Shown here one piece after another: positions 1 to 10,255 of a stretch of DNA of 64,000 bases (positions are counted from its first letter, which is position 1; each line of letters starts with the position of its first letter). The translations under genes and the position numbers were made by a program. The notes under the pieces are model-generated. The model saw nothing but the letters and a program-made list of their open reading frames with translations. It was not told the origin of the DNA and searched no databases. Origin of the DNA: Jaltomata sinuosa (lineage: Eukaryota > Streptophyta > Magnoliopsida > Solanales > Solanaceae); NCBI GenBank assembly GCA_003996215.1, contig QJPP01005275.1, forward strand, positions 1 to 64,000. The letters run 5' to 3'.

Positions 1-960
1 GAGGTTAGCTCAGATCTACCTGTTCGGTTGCATGGGGTCCCAACTTCTATTATTTCAGACCGCGACACTCAGTTCACATCTCAGTTCTGGAGGGCTATTC
101 AGTGAGATTTGGGTACAGAGGTTCATCTTAGTACCGCTTTCCACCTTCAGACAGATGGCCAGTCCGAGAGGACTATTCAGATTCTGGAGGACATGCTCCG
201 GGCCTGTGTTCTTGACTTTGGGGGTTCTTGGGATCAGTTTGTTCCTTTGGCAGAGTTTGCTTATAATAACAGCTTCCATTCGAGCATCGGCATGGCACCT
301 TTTGAGGCTTTGTATGGCAGGCATTGCAGATCACCGGTAGGTTGGTTTGATGGTTTTAGTTCTAGGCCACAGAGCACAGATTTGCTTCGAGATTCCTTAG
401 ATCAGGTCCGAGCGATTCAGGACAGACTTCGGGCAGCTCAGAGCAGGCAGAAGAGTTATGCTGACCGTAGGTTTCATGCCTTCGAGTTTAGTGTCGGTGA
501 CTTGGTGTTTTTCCGTGTATCGCCCATGAAGGGCGTGATGAGATTTGGTAGGCGGGGCAAGCTTAGCCCCAGGTACATTGGTCCGTTTGAGATTCTTCAG
601 AGGGTTGGTAGCGTTGCCTATCAGTTAGCCTTTCCTCCGATGTTTTCAGCTATACATCCTGTATTTTATGTTTCGATGTTGCGTCGGTATGTCCCAGATG
701 AGTCTCATGTGTTGAAGGGGGATTCAGTTCAGTTGGGTGAGAGTTTAGCCTTTGTTGAGGCGCCGGCGGCTATTTTGGCTAGAGATGTCAGGAGATTGAG
801 GTCTCGAGAGATCCCGATTGTTAAGGTTCAGTGGAGGCACCGTCCAGTCGAGGAGGCTACCTGGGAGACCGAGAGAGATATGTGGGCTCAGTATCCACAG
901 CTGTTTGAGCCTTCAGGTACCCCCTTGACCTTGACTTTCGAGGACGAAAGTCCTTTTTAG
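1..960 (+). pseudogene. Ty3-gypsy integrase C-terminal part with chromodomain (pol 3' end)
   Basis: Frame 1 reads as integrase from base 1, broken once by a TGA at 103-105 where the sister copy at 21703 has an Arg codon. The second catalytic Asp of the DDE core is GAC 58-60 in [12 protein letters not shown]. The catalytic Glu is at 166-168 in QTDGQSERTIQ. After the core come the GPY-type region (KLSPRYIGPFEI) and a C-terminal chromodomain-like block (VKVQWRHRPVEEATWE). Chromodomains in this lineage are thought to guide integration to marked chromatin. The single stop makes it a pseudogene. The N-terminal part lies outside the window. Confidence 0.88.
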
Positions 961-970
961 TAGTGGATGA

Positions 971-3900
971 TGTAATGACCCTTTCGGTTATTTCCACGTG
1001 TACGTTTTCCTTGTACCGTTAGAGCTTGTTTGTAGTGGCCCCAAGTCATTTAATGCTTGTCGGGACCGGTAGTTTGGTGACGGGGCCATTTGTTTGGCCG
1101 TATGATAAGTTTTGAAGACAAGCAAGTCGGCAAAAGTTATCGTAAGTTTCTTTAATAAATTTTCTGAACTTTGGGTAAAATGTCTCAGGGCTTTTCTCTC
1201 AATATATAAAGAGTTAGAAGTCCCCCAAAAAACCAAATCGAAGGTCTACGAGTCTAGTTTCCAACGCACAATACCTCACATCCAACTGATCTCAGAGTAA
1301 AAAGTTATGACTTTTTTACCGCGGACTGTCTGGCAGAAACCGGGTCTCGAATCGGGTCGCGAACCGGGTCGGGTCAAAACCGATATAAAGCCTCAACTTC
1401 ACGTTTTAAAACACCATTTCAGTTCTGAAACAGTGAGAAAACATAAGGGAGGGTTCCGAGGGAGTTCTTGAGTATCAAAATCGTGCGATGGTGAATTGCG
1501 TACCAAAATATAAAAATTTTATTAGCATCGCGCGTATATTTGGAAATATTTTATTTTAAAGTTATATTTTTTTTATTACTTTTTAAAAAAATATTATTTT
1601 AAAGGTCTATAAAAATATTTTTGTTACGATATAATTGTATATGTATTTATTTTATAAGGTTTTTATACATTGTAATATTTTAACGGAGATAGTAAATTTA
1701 GTTATGTTAAAAATTATTATTATAATATAGTAGGTTTTATTTGAAATAATTTTCTATTAATTATGGTATATTCAAAAAGCTATATTTATTTTACCATGAA
1801 CTTACGCAATACCCGAGTATATACGTAATAAGATAAAGATAGTCTACTATTGCCACCTTCACTTCCACGTCGAAGTGAAGGAGATGGTCATCAACTTTAT
1901 AAGTTGTTATGGGATGCCACTTGTCCTTTTAGCATAGTATTGCATGCTATGTGTAGCAATTGAAATTAATTAAGTTGGCAGAAAAGTTAAGTTGGCAGAA
2001 AAGTTAAGTTGGTCTATCTATACCTATAGGCAAGGCACGCCACTAATCCTTTCCTTTTATTTCCATAATCATATGCTTTACCTAAATACACTTCTTCTAA
2101 TATATGTAACCTATGTACTTACTCATGCACGTTGGAATAAAAACTTTGTAGGAAAATTATTTTGATATTATATTCGATCTTTGAAAAAGAAATCGATTGT
2201 CTACGTCAAGTTATTCAAGCCCGAGTTCAAGTTTGATTTTGTTTCGGAGCTTCTTTTCGGAGAGGTTCGAGCTTGTCATCGGACGACAGGTAGGTTACGG
2301 TTTATTTTCCCTAGACTCCGCATATATAGGATAAAATTATATTAATGGGCATCCTTGGGTTGGTTTATTAGGTTGGTACCACAGACCTCGACCGCTTTAC
2401 TCATGTCCGCCTACTTTTGTTCTTCCGTTGCTTGTAGTATTTGCCGATATATTTTATTTACCCTTGTGGTCCTGTGAGGCCTTGTTGACTCTGGAACATA
2501 GAAGGTGGGATTTTGGGAATGTCCTCGAGTCCCGGGCATAGAATTATCCTTCTAGGCTGGTTATGCTTGCTGAGTAGCTGTGGGCCTGTGCAGGGTCGAT
2601 AGGTTTATTGTGAGCTGCTGGGCAGCTATTGTGTTTGATCATACCATTTCCATGCATATAAAAAGGTTTTATAATATTTTACTACGGTTTGGGGCTTCGG
2701 GCCTACTGACACTATTTTCTAACCTTGCATGGCCCGGGGGCTCCGTTTTTTATGGAAATAATTTGGAAATGGTTTGATTTAACTTGTGAATATTCTTGGT
2801 AATAAGAAAGGTAAAATTATGATTTAAAATCACCAGTTTTACGATTAACGCTAGACTCGGCAGGGCGGGGTGCTAGTCGAGTTTTCTTGCTACTTGAGAT
2901 GATTTTACGCCTCGGTCGGACCGAGCACCTGAGATGACTTTCTACTATTTAGACCCGGTTATGCCCGGGCACCTTTGGAGGGTTTTTTGAGATATTTTCC
3001 TACTACTTTAGTCCTGGACAGGGTCTGGGCATGCATATTCGAGACTGGGTCTCTATCTTGAACCCGGACTTGCTTCCGGACGACATGTTTTGATACTGAG
3101 TTTTAGTATGGGCTCAGGGACCTCCATGGACCTTGCCATCCGGGCCTGGAGCTGCGGGGTGCGTGTGCCGGGAGGAAGGGTATATGGTGGAGTAGAGGTA
3201 TACGGGCAATGTCCTTCCATGGAACCTACCTGCTGGGCCGGATCGGTACCGGAGGAGGTACATACTGGGATACCATTTCACTTGAGATCTTCATGCATCA
3301 TATCATTCATTGTTTGAGGCTCCACCCTTGTTTGTTGTTTGTTGATTGTACGCTCCGATAGTATGGGATGCCGGAGGGTTTGTTTTCACTTGTTTGTGTT
3401 CCTCGGTTGTATGGGCGGCCGGGGGACTGTAGGTAGACTCTTGCTATTTACTTACATAATTGTTCCCTGTTACGGTTAAGTATGAAATTGGTTACTGCTA
3501 AACTGTTAGTTTCTGGGTTTAAGATTGATATGATTAGTTGAGTTTGATTCATGTCTCTGAGCATGCCTACCATTACTCTTTCCCTCTTCTTACACTTGAG
3601 GTTACCGGTATACCGTCCATTTCGTAAACTTATTATGTATACACTGTTATTGCAAGGACCCCAGGTGCGTTATTTCTTACTTTCACCTGTGCCTATGGTG
3701 TGTATATTCTGCTTACTGGCCTCACATGTGGTTCTGTTGACTTCCCTCTGGGCTAGTTCCTGTGTATCTTTCGTTGATTTCTGTGACTGCTTGCTTCTAT
3801 TCTGTCTGTTACTACACTTTTATCTTATATGTGCCCAGTCGGCCTACGATACCTACTGGGTACCTTATGCTTTGCATTTGGTGCTCACCCTACCCCCTGC

Positions 3901-4313
3901 ATCTTTTGGTGCAGATTCTAGAGTGGGCCCTCGCTGTTAGATCGTTGTGATTCGTGCTTGGAGATCTGTTGGGGACTACTTCAGACTGAGTGTGAGCTCT
4001 TGGCGATCAGAGCTTAGCTTTAGTTTATCTTCTGCTTCATGTACTCTATTACCATTCAGAGACATCTGTATATATTATTTTGGATCGTTTTCACTCCATG
4101 TATGTAGTTCTGGCTCTATACTATGATACCAGGTCTTGGGGTTTGGTTTAGTTTCCGCATATGTATATATAAATCTCCCTGTTATCTATTCTCTTCGTCT
4201 TGTTCCCTTATTTGTTAGATAGTAGCCCATTACTAACTGTCCTGGGCTTCGGGGATTGGTTCACCTACCGGGGGTTGTAGGTGCCATCATGACCGAGAAA
4301 TCGGGTCGTGACA
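971..4313 (+). repeat. 3' LTR of gypsy element 1 (about 3.34 kb)
   Basis: The LTR starts with TGTAATGACCC and ends with GTCGTGACA. It starts about 10 bp after the pol stop, and no strong purine tract is visible. It is collinear with the LTRs at 14125-17484 and 22655-26029 and with the minus-strand solo LTR at 10709-26540. No functional gene is seen inside; the open frames within it are low-complexity translations shared because the LTRs are related. A block at 3837-3864 (AGTCGGCC...CTACTGGGTACC) recurs in other LTR families in this window. Confidence 0.9.
3837..3864 (+). repeat. LTR-conserved block shared between gypsy families
   Basis: The block resembles AGTCGGCCGATGATGCCTACTGAGTACC. It recurs at 16978-17005 and 25523-25550 (plus strand) and, as the reverse complement, at 11173-11200, 46127-46151 and 52072-52096. 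The last two lie in the different element X. Its function is unknown; an R-region or 3'-processing signal is conceivable. Confidence 0.6.
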
Positions 4314-5024
4314 CTTTTCCAGACTAATGTCCGATTTCTAGGACACCTTATTTGTCAAGAAAAAGTAACCCCTATTCAGAGATCCATTGATTTTGCTTTA
4401 AAATTTCCTGATGTTATCACAGACAGAACCCAACTTCAAAGGTTCTTGGGAAGTTTAAATTACATTTGTTCCTTTTACAAAGATCTATCAAGAGATTTAG
4501 CTCCTCTGTATGATAGGCTTAAAAAGGATCAGAAAAAACCTTGGACTGCTAGTCTCACCGACTTGGTCAAAATTATCAAAATGAGGGTTAAAACGTTGCC
4601 TTGTCTAACTCTTGCTAATCCAACATGGCAAAAGATTATAGAGGCCAATGCATCAAACATCGGCTATTGCGGGATTTTGAAACAAATCAACCCGCATGAT
4701 AAGAATGAATATCTGATTCGATTTCATTCAGGAAAATGGAGCGATGCTCAGAAAAAATATGCTACGGTGGCACACGAAATTTTAACCATAGTTAAATGTG
4801 TTTTAAAATTTCAAGATGATTTATACAATCAAAAGTTTTTGATAAAAATAGATGCTCAATCAGTGAAATATATGTTTGATAAAGATTTCAAACATGACGT
4901 GTCAAAATTGATGTTCGCTAGATGGCAAGCTCAACTAGCCCCATTTGATTTCGAAATTCATTACAAAAAGGGAAGCGATAACTCTCTCCCAGATTTCTTA
5001 TCCAGGGAATACCTTTCACAATGA
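4314..5024 (+). pseudogene. EPRV copy A: reverse transcriptase C-terminus and RNase H
   Basis: This is the 3' end of a caulimovirid polymerase. It covers the RT thumb (VRFLGHLICQ), the connection (RFLGSLNYI) and RNase H ending in FEIHYKKGSDNSLPDFLSREYL. The frame is open for about 237 codons, truncated at the left by gypsy element 1. In the RNase H, an expected Asp position in the A-N-A-S-N-I-G-Y segment reads Ala, where sister copies at 27780-27830 and 34020-34050 read T-D-A-S. An acidic catalytic residue is probably lost. The stop TGA (5022-5024) overlaps the next ATG (5021-5023) as ATGA, a typical pararetroviral termination-reinitiation arrangement. It is an old integrated viral copy, not a host gene. 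Confidence 0.88.
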
Positions 5025-5221
5025 GTTATCTATCCCCCTTCTTTACTGAAAAAACCCTAATCACGATCTTAAAGATTGTTCCTCTTAATAGAGATGTACG
5101 TGAACTTATTATATGGAGAATTATAGATGGCATGATAATGGATGTCTTGTTCTATGAAGAAATCATCAATCTAGAAGAAGAAAGATATTTCTATAATAAT
5201 TATTATGATACATGCGAATAA
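5021..5221 (+). CDS. EPRV copy A: conserved small ORF between RNase H and terminal ORF (66 aa)
   Basis: This short acidic ORF starts in the ATGA overlap with the polymerase stop. Its stop overlaps an ATG at 5212, upstream of the terminal ORF start. It begins MSYLSPFFTEKTLITILK and ends in an acidic, Tyr-rich tail. Homologues in the same position occur at 28176-28334 (53 aa, diverged) and 34405-34605 (66 aa), and the first codons are present at 38637-38661 on the minus strand. I recognise no domain and no function. Retention of start, position and reading frame in three copies suggests it was a real viral ORF or a reinitiation relay. Confidence 0.55.
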   Translation: MSYLSPFFTEKTLITILKIVPLNRDVRELIIWRIIDGMIMDVLFYEEIINLEEERYFYNNYYDTCE

Positions 5222-5244
5222 AACTAAAGTGTTTCGTTTGCAGG

Positions 5245-6636
5245 ATGGACCCTCCTTGGGTAACCAAGGCTAGAGGCCGAGGAAATAGTGGAAGGGGAAT
5301 ATCGTCCCCTGTATCATCAGGATCGTCATACGGATCCTCATCCCGTCCTCCAGTGATACAAAAATATGGACTTAGCTTGATGAACACGAAAAATACTCAG
5401 AATACGAGTTCATCATCAATACACCTAGAAGATATTCTAGCAAATGATCCATTATATGCACAACTACAGTAGTATTTATCTCAAAAGCAAAACGATACTT
5501 TTGCATCTGTAGCAAAGGAAGAGGTTGATGATACTAAATCCTACGAAAAAGTATCAAAGAGAGAAATGATATTTCTCCTAGAAAACTCTGATATCCAGAG
5601 AAAAGAAGAGCCTTGGAAGATATTCCAAAGGTATTTAATCAATGGATTATATTTTCCGGGTGAGTCATACAATACCGATCTTATTATGAGACAATCCTCA
5701 TAAGTACAAGAAGTGCCGAATTTCAGCATTTCTTCGGATACAACACCAGTGAGAACGTTTATAACTTCTCAAAAATGATAATTAAACAAATCATATCTAT
5801 TGAAGATTGGGGTATATCCACAATGAAATAAAGGCAGATAATCCTGAATAAAGTGTCCATGAATTTCACATATTGGGACTACATTCATGCTTTTGATAAA
5901 GTTCTCATCTATAACAATGAGAAGCATAAGCATACATGGTTCTTAAAGATTTGTGCAAAGATATTCTCAGAACCTATTCCTAATTGGTTCCTAAATTGGT
6001 GGTCATACCACGGTCCAACAACCAAGATTTTACCGGACCCGTTTCTCCAGTTATACAAAGAATGGGTGAAAGTATCACCCAATCTCAGTGAAATATATCA
6101 CACAGATCATATATGTCATATTGAAAGAATTTATCAATTTTTTTTTTATTGAATTCTCCATCCCATGAATTCATAAGTGGACCCTAGAAGTGGGCTTTAC
6201 TGACGAGCAGATTCCTTGCTTATATAGAAATTTTTATAATAATTTCTGGGATAAGTTAATGAAACGCGATCCCAAGACAAAATCCTACTATGGACAGGAA
6301 TTGCTAGATCTTATTAAAAATAAGATTCAAGAATACAGCCTGGCACCACAGAAAGAATCTATGCAAGACAGCTCAGTCAGGCATATGGCTAGAAAAATCT
6401 CTATTCAAGATGGAGATAAAGAAGAAATGATAAAGAATTATCTTGAAGAGGTGAGAAGAAATCTACTTCTCAATATTACTCAATATGAGAAGTCTGATAC
6501 CTCGATGAGGAGTGCAGCCAGTGATGACGCTGCAGATATGCAAGAAGCTCAAATGAGCGAACCTACCCCGAAAGATATGTTGGAAAAGGCAGAAGATCTC
6601 CTGCGTCAGCTAAAAGGAAAAGGAAGAAGTGAATAA
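5245..6636 (+). pseudogene. EPRV copy A: terminal ORF (position of caulimovirid transactivator/inclusion-body gene)
   Basis: The predicted start is the ATG at 5245 (MDPPW, followed by an Arg/Gly-rich stretch), just after TTTGCAG. The frame is broken by TAG at 5470-5472 (a GAG codon in copy B) and by frameshifts near 5700-5850 and 6150-6190. Recognisable pieces are 5245-5471, 5472-5700, 5853-6152 (NWFLNWWSYHGPTTKILP) and 6190-6636 (acidic, Lys/Glu-rich C-terminus). Full length would be about 460 residues. By position downstream of RT/RNase H it should correspond to ORF4 of solendoviruses, proposed as transactivator/viroplasmin. I see no diagnostic motif, so the function is an inference from gene order. 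Confidence 0.65.
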
Positions 6637-6651
6637 AGATAAGTTTTGGTA

Positions 6652-6692
6652 ACAGTAGATACAACTATTTTAAAGAACAGTAGATACACTGT
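6652..6692 (+). promoter_or_regulatory. Duplicated ACAGTAGATACA element upstream of EPRV TATA box
   Basis: Two related copies (6652-6664 and 6678-6692) lie about 60-100 bp upstream of the TATA box at 6754. The better copy reads ACAGTAGATACACTGT, with ACAGT/ACTGT as an inverted repeat. The diverged promoter of the next viral unit also has two copies (29821-29837, 29841-29857). Persistence in both diverged promoters suggests an upstream activating element. No known factor is assigned. Confidence 0.45.
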
Positions 6693-6753
6693 GTAAGGGA
6701 CAGAATGGGTCCCAACTGTACTGTAGAAAGATTCCGTCTATTTTATATTTGCC

Positions 6754-6761
6754 CTATAAAT
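6754..6761 (+). promoter_or_regulatory. EPRV promoter TATA box, leader unit 1
   Basis: TATAAATA follows GCCC, about 30 bp ahead of a CT-rich segment beginning with CTTTCATTTC that probably holds the transcription start. It is the expected position of the pararetroviral pregenomic RNA promoter, between the terminal ORF and the leader. Confidence 0.65.
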
Positions 6762-6891
6762 AAGAGAGTCTTTCATTTCTATCAGAGCAGGTTTTAGAAA
6801 ACCATTTAAATTTCTCTCTCTTCTCTCCCTTCTCTCTATTATTGTAAAGATTGCCGGATACTGACTGGAGTTCAATAAGAATAGTTTTCAC

Positions 6892-6900
6892 AAGGTACGT
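6892..6900 (+). promoter_or_regulatory. Possible 5' splice site in EPRV leader
   Basis: AAG|GTACGT (cut after 6894) matches the plant donor consensus well and lies about 110 nt downstream of the predicted start. Leader units 2 and 3 read AAGGTACTT, a weaker site, and copy B leader has none at this place. It could pair with the TTTGCAG acceptors in front of the terminal ORF. This is inference only. Confidence 0.25.
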
Positions 6901-7526
6901 ACTCTGTTTCTCTATTATTTCCTTTTCTCTAATCTACGCCGTGACTATGTCTGGCTAAAAAGTTTCGTATCTATGTCGGATATCTAACTTCGCTTTTATA
7001 TATATCATGAAAGATCTAGACTTTATCCAGATATAAATACATTTATGTATGATTTCTTGACTTGGTTCCAAGATGGTGGTACAGTCAGATCCGATACTAT
7101 TGTTATTAGCTTTGTCTTAGTGACTCCGTCTAGCCAGCCGTGGTCTCAAGACCGTTAAAAGAGAAAAGGGCGCCTTTACCCGGTTAGAAATACTAGACAC
7201 ATGGGTTTAATAATAATATGTATTAGATCTCGACAGCCCCCTTGCCTGGGTAAAAGATTCAACAGCTTCCATACAGTCATCAAGTCATATAAGAATTTGT
7301 ATATATCCCGATTCTTATTTAGCAGACTACCGCTACTTTTAAGGATGCTTGACTTGCTAGATCTTTGACTATGGCGGACTATCGCCCGGTCTTCGAAGTT
7401 AGATTCATTCTTGCTGGAATGATAATCAGTATATCGGAGGATTCCAGATCAGTAGATACACTGTGTAAGGGACAGAATGGGTCCCAACTGTACTGTAGAA
7501 AGATTCCGTCTATTTTATATTTGCCC

Positions 7527-7534
7527 TATAAATA
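7527..7534 (+). promoter_or_regulatory. EPRV promoter TATA box, leader unit 2
   Basis: TATAAATA occurs in the same context as unit 1. Unit 3 has lost this segment, so only two of three tandem leaders keep a core promoter. Confidence 0.62.
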
Positions 7535-7946
7535 AGAGAGTTTTTCATTTCTATCAGAGCAGGTTTTAGAAAACCATTTAAATTTCTCTCTCTTCTCTCC
7601 CTTCTCTCTATTATTGTAAAGATTGCCGGATACTGACCGGAGCTCAATAAGAATAGTTTTCACAAGGTACTTACTCTGTTTCTCTATTATTTCCTTTTCT
7701 CCAATCTACGCCGTGACTATGTCTGGCTAAAAAGTTTCGTATCTATGTCGGATATCTAACTTCTCTTTTATATATATCATGAAAGATCTAGACTTTATCC
7801 AGATATAAATAAATTTATGTATGATTTCTTGACTTGGTTCCAAGATGGTGGTACAGTCAGATCCGATACTATTGTTATTAGCTTTGTCTTAGTGACTCCG
7901 TCTAGCCAGCCGTGGTCTCAAGCCCGTTAAAAGAGAAAAGGGCGCC

Positions 7947-8025
7947 TTTACCCAGTTAGAACTGCTAGACATATGGGTTTAATAACAATATGTATTAGAT
8001 CTCGACAGCCCCCTTGCCTGGGTAA
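7947..8025 (+). promoter_or_regulatory. Complementary segments in EPRV leader (long-hairpin component)
   Basis: TTTACCCAG near 7947 is complementary to CTGGGTAAA near 8016. An outer pair, CTGGCTA near 7720 with TAGCCAG near 7900, encloses part of the leader. Equivalent pairs exist in unit 1. Caulimovirid leaders form one long hairpin used in ribosome shunting. I see only short stem pieces and did not fold the RNA. Confidence 0.3.
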
Positions 8026-8875
8026 AAGCTTCAACAGCTTCCATACAGTCATCAAGTCATATAAGAATTTGTATATATCCCAATTCTTATTTAGCGGACT
8101 ACCGCTACTTTTAAGGATGCTTGACTTGCTAGATCTTTGACTATGGCGGACTATCGCCCGGTCTTCGAAGTTAGATTCATTCTTGCTGGAATGATAATCA
8201 TTATATTAGAGGATTCCAGATCAGTAGATACACTGGGTAAGGGACAGAATAAGGGAGTCTTTCATTTCTATCAAAGCAGGTTTTAGAAAACCATTTAAAT
8301 TTCTCTCTCTTCTCTCCCTTCTCTCTATTATTGTAAAGATTGCCGAATACTGACCGGAGCTCAATAAGAATAGTTTTCACAAGGTACTTACTCTGTTTCT
8401 CTATTATTTCCTTTTCTCCAATCTACGTCGTGACTATGTCCGGCTAAAAAGTTTCATATCTATGTAGGATATCTAACTTCGCTTTTATATATATCATGAA
8501 ATATCTAGACTTTATCCAGATATAAATAAATTTATGTATGATTTCTTGACTTGGTTCCAAGATGGTGGTATAGTCAGATCTGATACTATTGTTATTAGCT
8601 TTGTCTTAGTGACTCCGTCTAGCCAGCCATGGTTTCAAGCCCGTTAAAAGAGAAAAGTGCGCATTTACCCGGTTAGAACTGCTAGACACATGGGTTTAAT
8701 AACAATATGTATTAGATCTCGACAGCCCCCTTGCCTGGGTAAAATCTTCAACAGCTTCCATACAGTCATTAAGTCATATAAGAATTTGTATATATCCCGA
8801 TTCTTATTTAGCGGACTACCACTACTTTAAGGATGCTTGACTTGCTAGATCTTTGACTATGGCGGACTACCGGGC

Positions 8876-10246
8876 ATGTATGCAACTATCTGTAAAAGTG
8901 TTAAAAACACAGATAGAACTATTTGCAAAATGATTGTTGCAGGTTTTACTAGCCAACTTCGAGGCTGGTGGGATAATTATTTGAGTATGGAGGAGAAAGC
9001 CTCCATTATTAATGCGGTGGCTGCTGATGAAGGTATTGATAACTTAGGCATGGCTCTAGTTAAAAATACAGAAGATGCCGTTCATACCCTTGTCCTCACC
9101 ATATTAGAATATTTTAATGGTAGATTTACCAATCAGTATGAAACTGTTCGTACCCTTCTTAATGGTCTAAGGTGTAACACCTTGTCTAATTTTAGGTGGT
9201 ACAAAGATACCTTTATGAGTCGGGTGATAGAATTACCCGAAAATAAGTTTGAACATTGGAAAGCCAAATTCATAGATGGGCTTCCCTCCTTAGTTGCTGA
9301 AAGAGTTAGAAAAACTCTGAGGGGTAGTCATGGTGAGATTCCTTATAAGGATTATACTTATGGTAAGCTTATAGGAGCTTGCACACAAGAGGGATTAAAC
9401 TTGTGTAATGAATTACTTTTGTCCAGACATCTTAAAATGGATAAGCTTAAGGAAAGATCTCAGCTAGGAGATTTTTGTACTCAATTCGGTTTACTCGAAC
9501 CTTCTTCTAATAGCAAAAACAAGAGTCGGTATTATAAGTTCTCTAGAACTGAAGGATCCTACAAGAAAAAGAGATCTAGACGTAGGACTAATCAAGAAAG
9601 AGAAGCTAGAAAAAGCTTCCATAAGTCTACTAGATTTACCAAGGATCGATCTGGGAGGGATCTATCCAAAATCAAGTGTTATACATGTGGAAAATTAGGC
9701 CACATAGCACCAAATTGTAAGTTAAATAAGTTAAGAACTTTAGAACTAGATAGTGAGACTTATGATAAAGTTTATGGTTTGTTATACACCTCAGGTTCTG
9801 AAGATAATTATTACTCTCATTCTGATTCTGATATTGAATTGCTTGATTTATCTGATAGTGATAAAAATGATGATAGCCCTTACGCCACTTGCCAAGGTAA
9901 TGAATACAATTGTGATAATGATGAAATTTATAAATTGCAATCACAATTCCAGGATTTCAATATGAACACTATCACCTCTGATAATATAATTGAGCTTTTA
10001 AAAGAAGTTACTGATAATAGGCTTTGCGAAAAGATTATTAATCTAACTACTGCTAATGAGGCTAGTTCAAGTTCTTCAAAACCTTTTGAGAATAAGAAAA
10101 ATGATTTTGAGTACTCTGCACCTTATTCTTTAAAGGAGGTTGATAACCGTCTTATGATGAGAAATACTTTCACTGAAAGAGATTCTTCTTTTGATGATTT
10201 AAAAGATGAAGTTGAGAATTTGAAAAGAGAGATTAAATCTCTTTAG
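8876..10246 (+). pseudogene. EPRV copy A2: coat protein, N-terminally truncated
   Basis: The 456-codon open frame is joined to leader sequence at about 8873, so the movement protein gene and the coat protein N-terminus are missing. It starts within MYATICKSVKNTDRTICKM. A basic tract around residues 230-260 precedes the CCHC zinc knuckle CYTCGKLGHIAPNC (9677-9718, residues 268-281). That combination is the hallmark of caulimovirid coat proteins, which bind nucleic acid. An acidic Ser/Asp-rich segment follows. The frame runs on past the usual coat protein end because the codon at 9938-9940 is CAA, where copies B and C have TAA. It stops at TAG 10244-10246, where copy C has AAG. Confidence 0.85.
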
Positions 10247-10255
10247 CAAAGTCAA

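Larger units (their letters stand above)
1..4313 (+). mobile_element. Tekay/Del-like Ty3-gypsy element 1, 3' part (integrase + 3' LTR)
   Basis: This is the 3' end of a chromovirus cut by the window edge. It consists of integrase core and chromodomain coding sequence followed by a long LTR. The sequence is very close to the matching part of the complete element at 14125-26029, so both belong to one family. The LTR ends in GTCGTGACA at 4313, and the next base is already pararetroviral RT coding sequence (CTTTTCCAGAC). The element therefore inserted inside an EPRV copy whose left part lies outside the window. The expected 5-bp duplication on the right would be CTTTT (4314-4318); its partner cannot be seen. 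Confidence 0.9.
6679..8875 (+). repeat. Tandem triplication of EPRV promoter/leader (unit about 771 bp)
   Basis: Three head-to-tail copies start with CAGTAGATACACTG at 6679, 7450 and 8222, giving spacings of 771 and 772 bp. Units 1 and 2 are nearly identical and contain a TATA box, a pyrimidine-rich CT stretch and the structured leader. Unit 3 lacks about 55 bp around the TATA box (GGGACAGAAT joins directly to AAGGGAGTC). It ends near 8873, where the leader is fused to coat protein coding sequence. No viral coding sequence separates the units. The array probably arose by unequal exchange or template switching rather than from whole-genome concatemers. Confidence 0.9.

Noticed and set aside
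3551..3940. A 129-codon hydrophobic ORF, also seen at 16692-17063 and 25235-25627, in all three plus-strand LTRs
   Set aside because: The frames exist because the LTRs are nearly the same sequence. Lengths and ends differ through indels, composition is typical of a translated T-rich LTR, and no start context, motif or promoter supports a protein.
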